DNA of 36,798 bases from Liberiplasma sp046541015 (GTDB lineage: Bacteria > Bacillota_I > Bacilli_A > Izemoplasmatales > Izemoplasmataceae): positions 1 to 36,798 of the forward strand of contig JBKHEA010000015.1 of NCBI GenBank assembly GCA_046541015.1. The letters run 5' to 3'. Within the stretch, counting starts at the first letter, position 1. The number at the start of each line of letters is the position of its first letter. The notes beneath the pieces are model-generated. The model was not told the DNA's origin. It did no database searches and saw only the letters and a program-made list of their open reading frames with translations. Positions 15,156 through 22,990 of the stretch are shown in pieces. The position numbers and the translations under genes were made by a program.

Positions 15156-15844
15156 TGCTTAAAGATTTAAAACTTGTTATATTTGACTTAGATGGGGTTT
15201 TAACTGAAACCAGTGAACAACATTTCTTAGCTTGGAAAGCGTTAGCTGCTAAGCATGGGATTATTTTGCCAGATAGTTTTGAAAAAAACTTAAAAGGCGT
15301 ATCAAGAGAAGATTCACTGAAAAGAATTTTAGCTTACGGCAATAAAAGTAATAGCATACCAAAAAGCACTTTTGATGCCATGATGAGAGAAAAAAACACC
15401 CATTATCAATCATTAATCGCAAACTTTACGGATAGAAATCTTTTTCATGGGGCAAAAAGTCTCATTAACCTCCTTAAAGATAAAGGGCTATTACTCGCAC
15501 TTGGTAGTGCGAGTAAGAATGGCCCGGACTTACTTAAATCCTTAGGTATTTACGATGATTTTGATTATATCGTTGATCCTAAAGGCTTAAAAGGAAAGCC
15601 TGCCCCAGATATTTTCTTAGAGGCAATGAACCATTTTAACTTAGCACCAGAAAACTGTATCGGAATTGAAGATGCGATTGCAGGGATTTTAGCGATTAAA
15701 GCGGCTAACATGACCGCAATTGGCATTGGCGATAAAAAAGAACTTAATGAAGCAGATTATATATTTAAAGCCATCGATGAAATTACAGAATCTTTTATCG
15801 ACCGCTTACTAGAAGGTGATGCACGTGATCTTAAAAAGACATAA
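15155..15844 (+). CDS. pgmB: Beta-phosphoglucomutase (HAD superfamily)
   Basis: A 229-residue HAD subclass I enzyme converting beta-glucose-1-phosphate to glucose-6-phosphate. The motif DLDGVLTET gives nucleophile Asp11 and acid/base Asp13. The second motif is GSASKNG, the Lys motif is KGKPAPDIF, and the acidic metal motif is GIEDAIAG. The cap domain with the SREDSLKRIL helix is present. Its start overlaps the upstream stop (TAATG), and it is followed by an overlapping GH65 gene. GH65 phosphorolysis yields beta-glucose-1-phosphate, so the pairing fits one pathway. It is not of the HAD-IIB type used by sucrose-phosphate phosphatases. Confidence 0.93.
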   Translation: MLKDLKLVIFDLDGVLTETSEQHFLAWKALAAKHGIILPDSFEKNLKGVSREDSLKRILAYGNKSNSIPKSTFDAMMREKNTHYQSLIANFTDRNLFHGAKSLINLLKDKGLLLALGSASKNGPDLLKSLGIYDDFDYIVDPKGLKGKPAPDIFLEAMNHFNLAPENCIGIEDAIAGILAIKAANMTAIGIGDKKELNEADYIFKAIDEITESFIDRLLEGDARDLKKT

Positions 15845-18071
15845 TCGACTAGGTAATGATTTACTTTTTGTCGATGAAACAATATTTACTACACAAAATA
15901 GATACTTAGGCGTTCGCGGAAATTTTGAAGAACAAGCCCATCAAACGCATCATACCATACGCGGGACTTACATCAATGGTATTTATGATAAGGCGCCCAT
16001 TCAGTATGGTGAGGAAGCTTACGGCTTTCCTAAAGAAAGCCAAACGCTTGTTAATGGCCCCGATGCCCAAACAATCATTATAACCGTCGATGGTGAACCT
16101 TTAACCCTTGAAAGATGTAAAGTAATTGATTTAAGACGTTATTATCATATTGAAGAAGGCTTAACAGTAAGAAAGATTACCTATCAAACGATTCATCCAT
16201 ATACTTTTACGCTTACCTTTAAACGATTAGCGCATTTAATTTTTAAAGAATTATTTATGATTGATGTGACCATTGAAAGTCATGATTATGAAGGTGAAAT
16301 CAGTATTTTTTCTTCACTTAATACTGATGTTGAAAACTTTCAAAGTAAAGATGACCCAAGGGCTAGTGGGATTCACGGTAAGCGAATTGTCGTTGAAAAA
16401 ATCCAAAAAGCTAAGACTTTTGGGTTTGTTCGCACAAAAACTAAGAACACTCACTTTGACATCACAAGTCTAATGTGGCATAGTTTACCCTTTATCTATG
16501 AAAAGGATAAACAAAAAGTCTATGGAACCCTTAAAACAAGGATTTCAAAAGATAAACCAATCACTTTTACTAAAAAAGTTTTATACGGCAACAGTTTAGA
16601 TCATCATGATCCTGAAAAAGCCTTAAAAACACTAAGAAAAAGAATTGATAAAGCGGACTTATATCAACTTCAAAAAGAAGCCTTAGATGATTTCTTAACT
16701 TATGGTGTCATCAATATCGATTCTTTAGAACGCAAAGACACAGAAGATATTATGACATATAACCTTTACCAACTTTATACATCAGGTGGGGCAAATAATC
16801 GTACTAATATTCCTGCGAAGGGATTAAGTGGTGAAGGGTATGAAGGGCATACATTTTGGGATACTGAAATATATATGATTCCATTCTTTATGCAAGTAGA
16901 CCCAGCAATCGCTAAGAATTTATTACTAAATCGTTATGAACAAATTCCCCACGCAAAAAAAGAAGCCGAAAAACTAGGTGTATTTGAAGGCATTAAGTTT
17001 GCATGGCGTACGATTAATGGAGAAGAAACGAGTGCTTATTATCCTGCGGGTACAGCACAATATCATATTAATGCTGATATTGCTTATGCTTACATTAAAA
17101 ATTATCAATTACACAAAGAATTTAACTTTTTCTTGCATCAAGGATTAAAAATACTAATTCAAACCGCAAGATTTTACAAAGAAGTTTTATTTAAAAAGAA
17201 TGGTAAATATCATCTCCACCATGTGACTGGCCCTGATGAATATACTGCGGTTGTCGATAATAATTACTATACCAACAGTATGATTAAATATCAGTTAGAC
17301 TTTATGTTAAATTTTATTAATAAATATCCTGAAAAAGCTAGTGTTATCTTGCATGCATTAGGCTTTACTGAAGAAGAACGTGCGCTTTATCAAGATATTA
17401 GTGAGCATATCGTATTAAATTATGATTCTATTTTAAATATTGATGTTCAAGATGATAGTTTCTTATCTAAGAAACCATGGGATTTTGTCAATACACCCAA
17501 AGATAAACACCCGTTATTATTACACTATCATCCACTAACGATCTATAGACACAAGGTCTTAAAACAAGCTGATACTGTATTATCGCACTTTTTACTCAAT
17601 AACCGTCCACTCGATATTCAATTGGATTCGTTTAACTATTACGAAGCCTATACAACCCATGATTCAAGCCTTTCAAGTTGTATTCATGCAGCCATTGCTG
17701 CTAGGCTTGGCTTAATTGATAAAAGTTATGCCTATTTTAAAGATGCACTTGCTTTAGATTTAGATAATACCCATAAAAATACCCATTTAGGATTACATGT
17801 TGCTAATTTAGGCGGCAATTACTTAGCGTTAGTTTATGGATTTATTGGTTTTGAAGTTGATGAAACAATAAAACTTAATCCACGTTTGCCTAAAGAGATT
17901 AATCGTATCCAGTTAAATTTACGTGCCAACGCTACAACAAAAATTACAGTTGACGTCACGCACGATCAGTTATCGGTAAAAAGCTCCAAAGATATAAATA
18001 TTGAAATTTATGGTGAATTGGTCAATCTTGAAAAAGACCATGAACATTTAATTTTATTATCAAATAAATGA
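15825..18071 (+). CDS. GH65 inverting disaccharide phosphorylase (maltose/kojibiose/trehalose-type)
   Basis: A 748-residue enzyme that splits an alpha-glucoside with inorganic phosphate to beta-glucose-1-phosphate and the released acceptor. It has the N-terminal beta-sandwich (about 1-270) and (alpha/alpha)6 barrel (about 300-670) with GYEGHTFWDTEIYM. The catalytic acid Glu lies in HVTGPDEYTAVVDNNYYTN at about residue 472, and HDSSLSSCIHA is in the phosphate-binding region. Linkage specificity cannot be read safely from the sequence. GTG 15825 behind GAAGGTGATGCAC is the best start; GTG 15816 and ATG 15819 lie within the ribosome site. It overlaps the mutase gene by 20 bases. Confidence 0.9.
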   Translation: MILKRHNRLGNDLLFVDETIFTTQNRYLGVRGNFEEQAHQTHHTIRGTYINGIYDKAPIQYGEEAYGFPKESQTLVNGPDAQTIIITVDGEPLTLERCKVIDLRRYYHIEEGLTVRKITYQTIHPYTFTLTFKRLAHLIFKELFMIDVTIESHDYEGEISIFSSLNTDVENFQSKDDPRASGIHGKRIVVEKIQKAKTFGFVRTKTKNTHFDITSLMWHSLPFIYEKDKQKVYGTLKTRISKDKPITFTKKVLYGNSLDHHDPEKALKTLRKRIDKADLYQLQKEALDDFLTYGVINIDSLERKDTEDIMTYNLYQLYTSGGANNRTNIPAKGLSGEGYEGHTFWDTEIYMIPFFMQVDPAIAKNLLLNRYEQIPHAKKEAEKLGVFEGIKFAWRTINGEETSAYYPAGTAQYHINADIAYAYIKNYQLHKEFNFFLHQGLKILIQTARFYKEVLFKKNGKYHLHHVTGPDEYTAVVDNNYYTNSMIKYQLDFMLNFINKYPEKASVILHALGFTEEERALYQDISEHIVLNYDSILNIDVQDDSFLSKKPWDFVNTPKDKHPLLLHYHPLTIYRHKVLKQADTVLSHFLLNNRPLDIQLDSFNYYEAYTTHDSSLSSCIHAAIAARLGLIDKSYAYFKDALALDLDNTHKNTHLGLHVANLGGNYLALVYGFIGFEVDETIKLNPRLPKEINRIQLNLRANATTKITVDVTHDQLSVKSSKDINIEIYGELVNLEKDHEHLILLSNK

Positions 18072-18163
18072 AAGCGGTTAACTTTTAACACATTGGAAAC
18101 GTATCCACATTTATAAAAAGTTACATTTAATGCTTGTAAAAACGTTTCCATATGTGGTAAAAT
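18069..18163 (+). promoter_or_regulatory. Promoter and operators of the sugar-binding lipoprotein gene
   Basis: TTGTAA (18134-18139), an 18-base spacer and TAAAAT (18158-18163) with extended TGG form the promoter. TAAAAACGTTTCCA (18137-18150) lies between these boxes. TGGAAACGTATCCA (18094-18107) lies 43 bases upstream, a spacing of about four helical turns that would suit looping by a tetrameric LacI protein. A third cre-like sequence, TGAAAGCGGTTAAC, starts at 18069. They match the sites upstream of the kinase gene. Confidence 0.7.
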
Positions 18164-18193
18164 TTAATTAATAAAAAAGAGGAGGAATTTTTT

Positions 18194-19438
18194 GTGAAAA
18201 GAAAGTTAGCTTTACTTTTAGTTGCAGTTGTTGCGACATTCGTGCTTGCAGCATGTGGTCGTAGTGACGAAGAAACACTCGTCATTTTCCAAAATAAAGT
18301 TGAAATTGACGAAGCATTAAAAGCTTATGCAGAAACATGGGCTGAAGAAAAAGGCTATGAAGTTGAAGTAAAAACATGTGGTGGTGACTCATGTGCTTAT
18401 GGTGATCAACTCTTAGCTGAGTTCCAAACAGCAAACCAACCTGATATTTTTGTTATTGAAGGTATGGGAGGATTTAATCAATTCTCTGACAAACTCGTTC
18501 CATTAACAACTGAAGAGTGGGTTAGCGATACTGATTTATCTTTAACTGTTGATGGTGTTGTTTATGGATTCCCTGTTAATATTGAAGGTTGGGGAATGGC
18601 ATACAACGCAGAAATCTTAGAAGCAGCTGGTGTTGACCCTGATACTTTAACTAACTTAGAAGCTTATGAAACAGCGTTTGAAACCATTGAAGAGCAAAAA
18701 GCAGCATTAGGTATTGACGCAGTTGTTTCAATGGCAGCTGGTTCAGGTATGACTTGGGTTACTGGTCTTCATAACTTTAATGGTTACTTATCAAGTGGAT
18801 TAGATTATGAAGATGATTCAGTTATTAATGATTTATTAGATGGTGTAGCTGATGAAGATCGTTTAAATGCTTTAGCTGATTGGGTGGATCTACTTTACAC
18901 TTATTCAGACCAAACTATCTTAACTCAAGGTGAATATGATGCACAAGTAGGCGCATTTGCTGAAGAAAATGTAGCATTCATCCACCAAGGTAACTGGATT
19001 GATCCAAACTTATTAGACTTTGACATTGATTTTGAAGTCGGTTATGCACCACATGCATCAGGACTTGGTGATGTTGATTCAATCTTTATCGGGGCTCCTT
19101 CATACTATGTTGTAAATGAAGATGGAAATAATACCGATAAAGCATTAGAATTCCTAGCTGATTTAGCTGGAACTGAAGAAGGTCATGAATACATGGTTAA
19201 CGAAGCGAACATGGTTCCTGCATTCAAATCTGTTACTCTTGAACCTAGTGCACCGCTATCTGCAGTTGTTGCAGAGTGGAATTCTGAAGGTCAAGCTTAC
19301 AGATGGTGGCAAAATGATATGCCGCCTGGATTCGGAATGGATACTATTGGACCAATTTACCAACAATTTGCAAATGGCGATATCGATAAAGCAGAGTTTG
19401 TCTCAAGACTTAAATCTGCAATTGAAGATTTAGCTTAA
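18194..19438 (+). CDS. ABC sugar transporter substrate-binding lipoprotein
   Basis: A 414-residue extracellular lipid-anchored receptor of the CUT1 importer. The signal peptide MKRKLALLLVAVVATFVLAA ends before the lipidated Cys of LAAC at residue 21. The mature part is acidic, with the family fold marks PDIFVIEGMGG and VDGVVYGFPVNIEGWGMAYN. Many Trp/Tyr residues and a C-terminal YRWWQNDMPPGF segment suit carbohydrate stacking. GTG 18194 follows AGGAGGAATTTTTT. Unlike most such genes it lies last, after the phosphorylase, with its own promoter and operators, which allows higher expression than the permeases. Confidence 0.93.
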   Translation: MKRKLALLLVAVVATFVLAACGRSDEETLVIFQNKVEIDEALKAYAETWAEEKGYEVEVKTCGGDSCAYGDQLLAEFQTANQPDIFVIEGMGGFNQFSDKLVPLTTEEWVSDTDLSLTVDGVVYGFPVNIEGWGMAYNAEILEAAGVDPDTLTNLEAYETAFETIEEQKAALGIDAVVSMAAGSGMTWVTGLHNFNGYLSSGLDYEDDSVINDLLDGVADEDRLNALADWVDLLYTYSDQTILTQGEYDAQVGAFAEENVAFIHQGNWIDPNLLDFDIDFEVGYAPHASGLGDVDSIFIGAPSYYVVNEDGNNTDKALEFLADLAGTEEGHEYMVNEANMVPAFKSVTLEPSAPLSAVVAEWNSEGQAYRWWQNDMPPGFGMDTIGPIYQQFANGDIDKAEFVSRLKSAIEDLA

Positions 19439-19454
19439 TTAAAGTAATTCATAA

Positions 19455-19484
19455 AATAAACGAGCAAATATTTGCTCGTTTATT
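19455..19484. terminator. Bidirectional terminator, 30-base perfect palindrome
   Basis: The sequence is perfectly self-complementary over 30 bases around AAACGAGCAAAT/ATTTGCTCGTTT, with T-rich tracts on both sides. It serves the convergent binding-protein and rarA genes; the rarA stop codon is inside the right arm. Confidence 0.88.
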
Positions 19485-20721
19485 CTTTTTTATCAAGTAT
19501 TTTTGCTACCCACTCAAGTTGGGCTTTAAGGGCACGTTCATATTTGCCTGTCTCACTTGGTTCATAATATCGTGTATGTTTAAGTTCATCTGGCATATAA
19601 GCTTGATTGATTATATGATTTTCATAACTGTGTGGATATTTATAAGATTCTTTTGTCTCAAAATTATCAATATTGATCAAATGATTAGGGATTTTAGGTG
19701 TTTTACCGGCCTCAATATCAGCAAGGGCTTTATCAATTGCAACAACGGATGAATTTGATTTAGGACTAAGGGCTAAATCAATGACCATCGTACTTAAGAT
19801 AATACGCGCCTCAGGAAAACCTACTCTTAAACAAGCATTAGCACAGGCATCCATTTTGGTTAAAACACTTGGATTTGCTAATCCGATATCTTCATAAGCA
19901 ATTACTGTTAAACGTCTTAATATACTATCTAAATCTTCCATCGCAATGAGTCTTGCAAGGTAGTGAAGGCTAGCATGAACGTGACTGCCTCGAATTGATT
20001 TTTGAAACGCAGACAATATATTAAAATAATTATCTTCATCTTTATCAAGGCTGAGTGCTGGCCTTAAGAGGAGTTTCTTAGCATTTTCTAAGCTAACCTT
20101 TTCATGAGGGTTTAACTCATGAATGAGTTCAAGACGATTAATACTTGAACGAATTTCATGATTAGCGCTTTGGATGATATACGCATAGACGCTTTCATCT
20201 AAGGTGGCAGTTAAATCCTCACTAAACTTAGCTTCAAGACGTTTTAAAAAAGCTACTATTTCTTCGGTTTTGACAGGATTTAGCTTGTATATATGCACTC
20301 TTGAACGAATCGCAGGATTAACACTGTGATAAGGATTATTTGTCGTTAGTCCAATCATGATAATATCGCCTTTTTCAACATAAGGCAGTAAATAATCCTG
20401 AATATCTTTTTTCATCCGATGGATTTCATCAACAATTAAACATGCTTTATAGTGTCTAGCCTGTTCAATAATCTCTCTTAGTTGGGCTTTATTGTCTGTA
20501 GAGGCATTAAAAGTAAAATGGTTTAATCCAAATGCTTCTCCGATAATCGATGCAATCGTAGTTTTTCCTGTACCAGGTGGCCCATAAAGAATTAAACTAG
20601 AAAAATGGTCTTGTTCAATCATCTTACGGATTACGCCATCTTTACCTACTAAATGAGCTTGGCCTACTACATCATCGAACTTTGTCGGTCGTGCTAAATG
20701 TGCTAATGGTCTATTTTTCAT
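19480..20721 (-). CDS. rarA: RarA/MgsA AAA ATPase, replication-associated recombination protein
   Basis: A 413-residue clamp-loader-related ATPase that acts at stalled replication forks. It has the opening RPTKFDDVVGQAHLVG, Walker A GPPGTGKTT (about residues 45-53), Walker B CLIVDEIHR, sensor-1 GLTTNNPYHSVN and the Arg finger region NPAIRSRVHIY. The C-terminal tetramerisation domain includes YEDIGLANP and the YKYPHSYENH region. ATG 20721 follows TAGGTGATTTC. It is divergent from an unknown membrane protein gene, sharing a palindromic promoter region. Length and motifs are normal. Confidence 0.95.
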   Translation of the reverse strand: MKNRPLAHLARPTKFDDVVGQAHLVGKDGVIRKMIEQDHFSSLILYGPPGTGKTTIASIIGEAFGLNHFTFNASTDNKAQLREIIEQARHYKACLIVDEIHRMKKDIQDYLLPYVEKGDIIMIGLTTNNPYHSVNPAIRSRVHIYKLNPVKTEEIVAFLKRLEAKFSEDLTATLDESVYAYIIQSANHEIRSSINRLELIHELNPHEKVSLENAKKLLLRPALSLDKDEDNYFNILSAFQKSIRGSHVHASLHYLARLIAMEDLDSILRRLTVIAYEDIGLANPSVLTKMDACANACLRVGFPEARIILSTMVIDLALSPKSNSSVVAIDKALADIEAGKTPKIPNHLINIDNFETKESYKYPHSYENHIINQAYMPDELKHTRYYEPSETGKYERALKAQLEWVAKILDKKE

Positions 20722-20736
20722 GAAATCACCTACCTA

Positions 20737-20760
20737 ATTATAGCATATCTATGCTAAAAT
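20737..20760. promoter_or_regulatory. Divergent promoter region with palindrome
   Basis: TAGCATA-TC-TATGCTA (20741-20756) is a perfect 7-base inverted repeat with a two-base centre. On the minus strand TATAAT (20737-20742) is the rarA -10; on the plus strand TAAAAT (20755-20760) could be the -10 of the membrane protein gene. The palindrome overlaps both, so one protein could control both directions. Confidence 0.5.
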
Positions 20761-20785
20761 AATACTATCTATCAAACTATAGAAT

Positions 20786-21403
20786 ATGAAAGTGAGTACA
20801 TATTTGGAATGGACTATATTCATAGAATTTCTGCTTAAACCCTTATTATTACTAATTTTTATTGGCATTATCATTGTATATCCAAAGCAGATTGAAGCTT
20901 TGTGGCAAAAAGATCCTATTCCTGAAAACACCTTGTTATCTACTTTAATTGATTTTTTGTTTATTGTACCGTTTAGTTTTCTCTTTCTAAGAAAAATTAT
21001 CATCGAGCAAACCTTTGTTTTAGGAAATGTCTTATATCTCTTGATTTTAGCAATTTTATTAATTAGTCTCATTAAATCAACTATTTGTAAATTGGTAAAT
21101 CCCACACAATCAACTAAGGTTTTTCGGATTTATTACGGGCATTTAAATGTTAAAGATGAAATAGAGGCCATTAATCAAACAAATAATCATGTAACCATCC
21201 TCATGTCAGCTTCTGAGAGTCCCATGTCAGTAAAAATAATCTATAGTGATCAATTATCTTTAAAAGAAAGCTTAAAACGACTTAGACAAAATCGTGCACT
21301 TTTACCCGATTTAAGTAGTGAATCATATCAAAAGAAGCTTGTAACGCATAGCATAACATGGGTTTTTGCGTTGATTGGCTTAATGCTTTTAATACTAATT
21401 TAA
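20786..21403 (+). CDS. Membrane protein of unknown function
   Basis: A 205-residue protein with predicted membrane segments at about 14-33, 50-68, 79-99 and 188-205. A soluble segment (about 105-185) lies between the third and fourth. It is rich in beta-type residues and contains NVKDEIEAINQTNNHVTILM. ATG 20786 has no good ribosome site; TTG at 20804 has AAAGTGAGT upstream and could be the true start, which would remove six residues. It is followed after 20 bases by another small membrane protein, so they probably act together. No family was recognised. Confidence 0.6.
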   Translation: MKVSTYLEWTIFIEFLLKPLLLLIFIGIIIVYPKQIEALWQKDPIPENTLLSTLIDFLFIVPFSFLFLRKIIIEQTFVLGNVLYLLILAILLISLIKSTICKLVNPTQSTKVFRIYYGHLNVKDEIEAINQTNNHVTILMSASESPMSVKIIYSDQLSLKESLKRLRQNRALLPDLSSESYQKKLVTHSITWVFALIGLMLLILI

Positions 21404-21423
21404 GTAATAATAGGAGGTAAACT

Positions 21424-21723
21424 ATGGGTTTATTAAGTATTCTTTTGTATACAACGCTATATTTAGTTTTAGCAAGTATTGCTTATCTCGTACCTACTTA
21501 TATTGGAAAAATTATCATTAAAGATTTTCAAAAAAACAAGCGTTTAACAGATTATCTACTTGAGTATATTATTGCATTAATTTTTATAATTGTAGCTTTA
21601 TCACATATCATGTCTCATGGCTATAATCAAATTTTAGCTGGAGTGATTCTTTATTTTGGCATTATTTTTACCCTGATTAGGTTATATCAGATGTTAATTC
21701 GCGATCAATGGTTAAAACGATGA
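21424..21723 (+). CDS. Small three-helix membrane protein of unknown function
   Basis: A 99-residue protein with three predicted membrane helices (about 5-27, 45-63, 68-87) and a Lys-rich loop (KIIIKDFQKNKR) after the first. AGGAGGTAAACT precedes ATG 21424, a strong ribosome site. Its TGA stop overlaps the ATG of the PHP phosphatase gene (ATGA), so the two are translationally coupled. Function is unknown. Confidence 0.65.
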   Translation: MGLLSILLYTTLYLVLASIAYLVPTYIGKIIIKDFQKNKRLTDYLLEYIIALIFIIVALSHIMSHGYNQILAGVILYFGIIFTLIRLYQMLIRDQWLKR

Positions 21724-22508
21724 AAACCAATTATCACACCCATCATCACTTATGCAAACACGCAATAGGGAGTGCAGAAGATTATATTAAAGTAGCTATT
21801 AAGCACGGATTTACCGACTTAGGTTTTAGTGATCATGCACCAAGTGATGTGATTAATGATGAAAATGTACGTATGACTTGGGATGAATTGCCACAATATA
21901 TTAGTGATATCATGAAAAATAAAGGAAAATATGCTAGTCAAATACGGATTCACTTAGGTTTAGAGGTAGAATATTACGACAAACTCCCCGAATATTACGA
22001 GTACTTAAAGGAAAAAACCGATTATTTAATTTTGGGGCAACATTACATCAATGATTATCAAGCTCAAAATTCGCTTCAGTCGTCTTTTGCGCTTCATAAA
22101 GGATATCAACTCATAATTTACGCAAAAAGCGTTGTAGAAGCGATTAAAACAGGGTATTTTTCACTTATAGCTCATCCAGATCTTTTTATGTGTGGCTATC
22201 CGGAATTTGACCATAATGCCTTAAATGCAACCCATATTATTTGTAAAGCCGCAAAAAAGTACAATATTCCATTAGAGTTTAATGCAAACGGTTATAGAAG
22301 AGAACCAATTGAAACATCAAAAGGCTTAAGAGCACCTTATCCAATAAATGATTTTTGGAAAGTTGCAAAAACATATGATTGTGATGTAATCATTTCTTCA
22401 GATGCTCATGCACCACAACTTTTAAAAGATCAAGCTACCCAAAAAGCAGAAGAAGTATTGAAAGCATTAAGAATTGATCCGATTACCTATTTGTACTTTA
22501 AACGCTAG
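21720..22508 (+). CDS. PHP-domain phosphatase, histidinol-phosphatase-like (HisJ/HisK type)
   Basis: A 262-residue metal-dependent phosphatase. The trinuclear metal site is seen in NYHTHHHLCKHA (residues 4-15), the Glu in GLEVEYYD, His in LILGQHYIND, AHPDLF, and the final SSDAHAP. These match the HisJ/HisK family. No other histidine gene is in the window, so it may act on another phosphate ester. ATG 21720 overlaps the preceding stop and is preferred to the in-frame ATG at 21708, which lies further into the upstream gene; neither has a strong ribosome site, consistent with coupling. Confidence 0.85.
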   Translation: MKTNYHTHHHLCKHAIGSAEDYIKVAIKHGFTDLGFSDHAPSDVINDENVRMTWDELPQYISDIMKNKGKYASQIRIHLGLEVEYYDKLPEYYEYLKEKTDYLILGQHYINDYQAQNSLQSSFALHKGYQLIIYAKSVVEAIKTGYFSLIAHPDLFMCGYPEFDHNALNATHIICKAAKKYNIPLEFNANGYRREPIETSKGLRAPYPINDFWKVAKTYDCDVIISSDAHAPQLLKDQATQKAEEVLKALRIDPITYLYFKR

Positions 22509-22538
22509 GTCGCAAAATTTGCGTTCTAAGCGTTTTTT
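22499..22538 (+). terminator. Terminator of the PHP phosphatase operon
   Basis: AAACGCT and AGCGTTT form the outer stem, and CGCAAA and TTTGCG form an inner stem. A T-run follows. The stop codon TAG is within the structure. Confidence 0.75.
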
Positions 22539-22990
22539 TATTTCAACCCTTGAATTGATTCAATCAATGTATAAAAAGCTAAAAATCGTTAAATTTAACA
22601 ACCTTTAATTAATCAGTAGAAGGAGAGAAAATAAATATACTCATATTGATAATTTGACTATGATTATATTTGGTTTGCTCCTCCAATCGCTGTTTTAAAT
22701 GTATCAATCATATTCAAATATGATTACATTTAAGAAAAAGTAGTGTTTACGTATTAAGACTAATCACTTCCTATAATATATATTATGTTAACTTTGATAT
22801 ATCTCTTAACTAAGGGAATATGTATGGATAGTGTGTAAATGTATAAAAAAATATTTTCGCTTATCTTGTTAATTATTGATTGAAAAAACCACACTATAAA
22901 AAATCAAATTTTTACGTGGTTCTTTGTTTATTATTTTTAAAAGATTTCGATTTTATAGAATTCATGATAAAATGCTTTTGAGGTGAGCGT
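22539..22990. other. Geneless AT-rich stretch with hairpins
   Basis: No open reading frame of useful length is present in this roughly 450-base stretch on either strand. It contains a long imperfect hairpin at 22695-22733: AATCATATT and AATATGATT around CA, extended by TTAAATGT and ACATTTAA with a three-base bulge. There is also an AT palindrome at 22773-22786 that includes a TATAAT, and a hairpin at 22887-22921 (AACCAC/GTGGTT with inner A/T pairing) followed by CTTTGTTT, which looks like a weak terminator. An unrecognised small RNA or gene decay are possible. The asparaginase promoter is probably the GATAAAAT about 20 bases before its start. Confidence 0.5.

Noticed and set aside
15155..15844. 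HAD protein as a sucrose-phosphate phosphatase
   Set aside because: It has the HAD-IA motifs DLDGVLTET and GIEDAIAG of beta-phosphoglucomutase. The SPP group is HAD-IIB, with a different cap.
22690..22737. Possible 15-residue minus-strand reading frame (MIDTFKTAIGGANQI)
   Set aside because: No ribosome site, a stop five codons upstream of the ATG, and the frame mostly follows a hairpin. Too short to support a gene or remnant.
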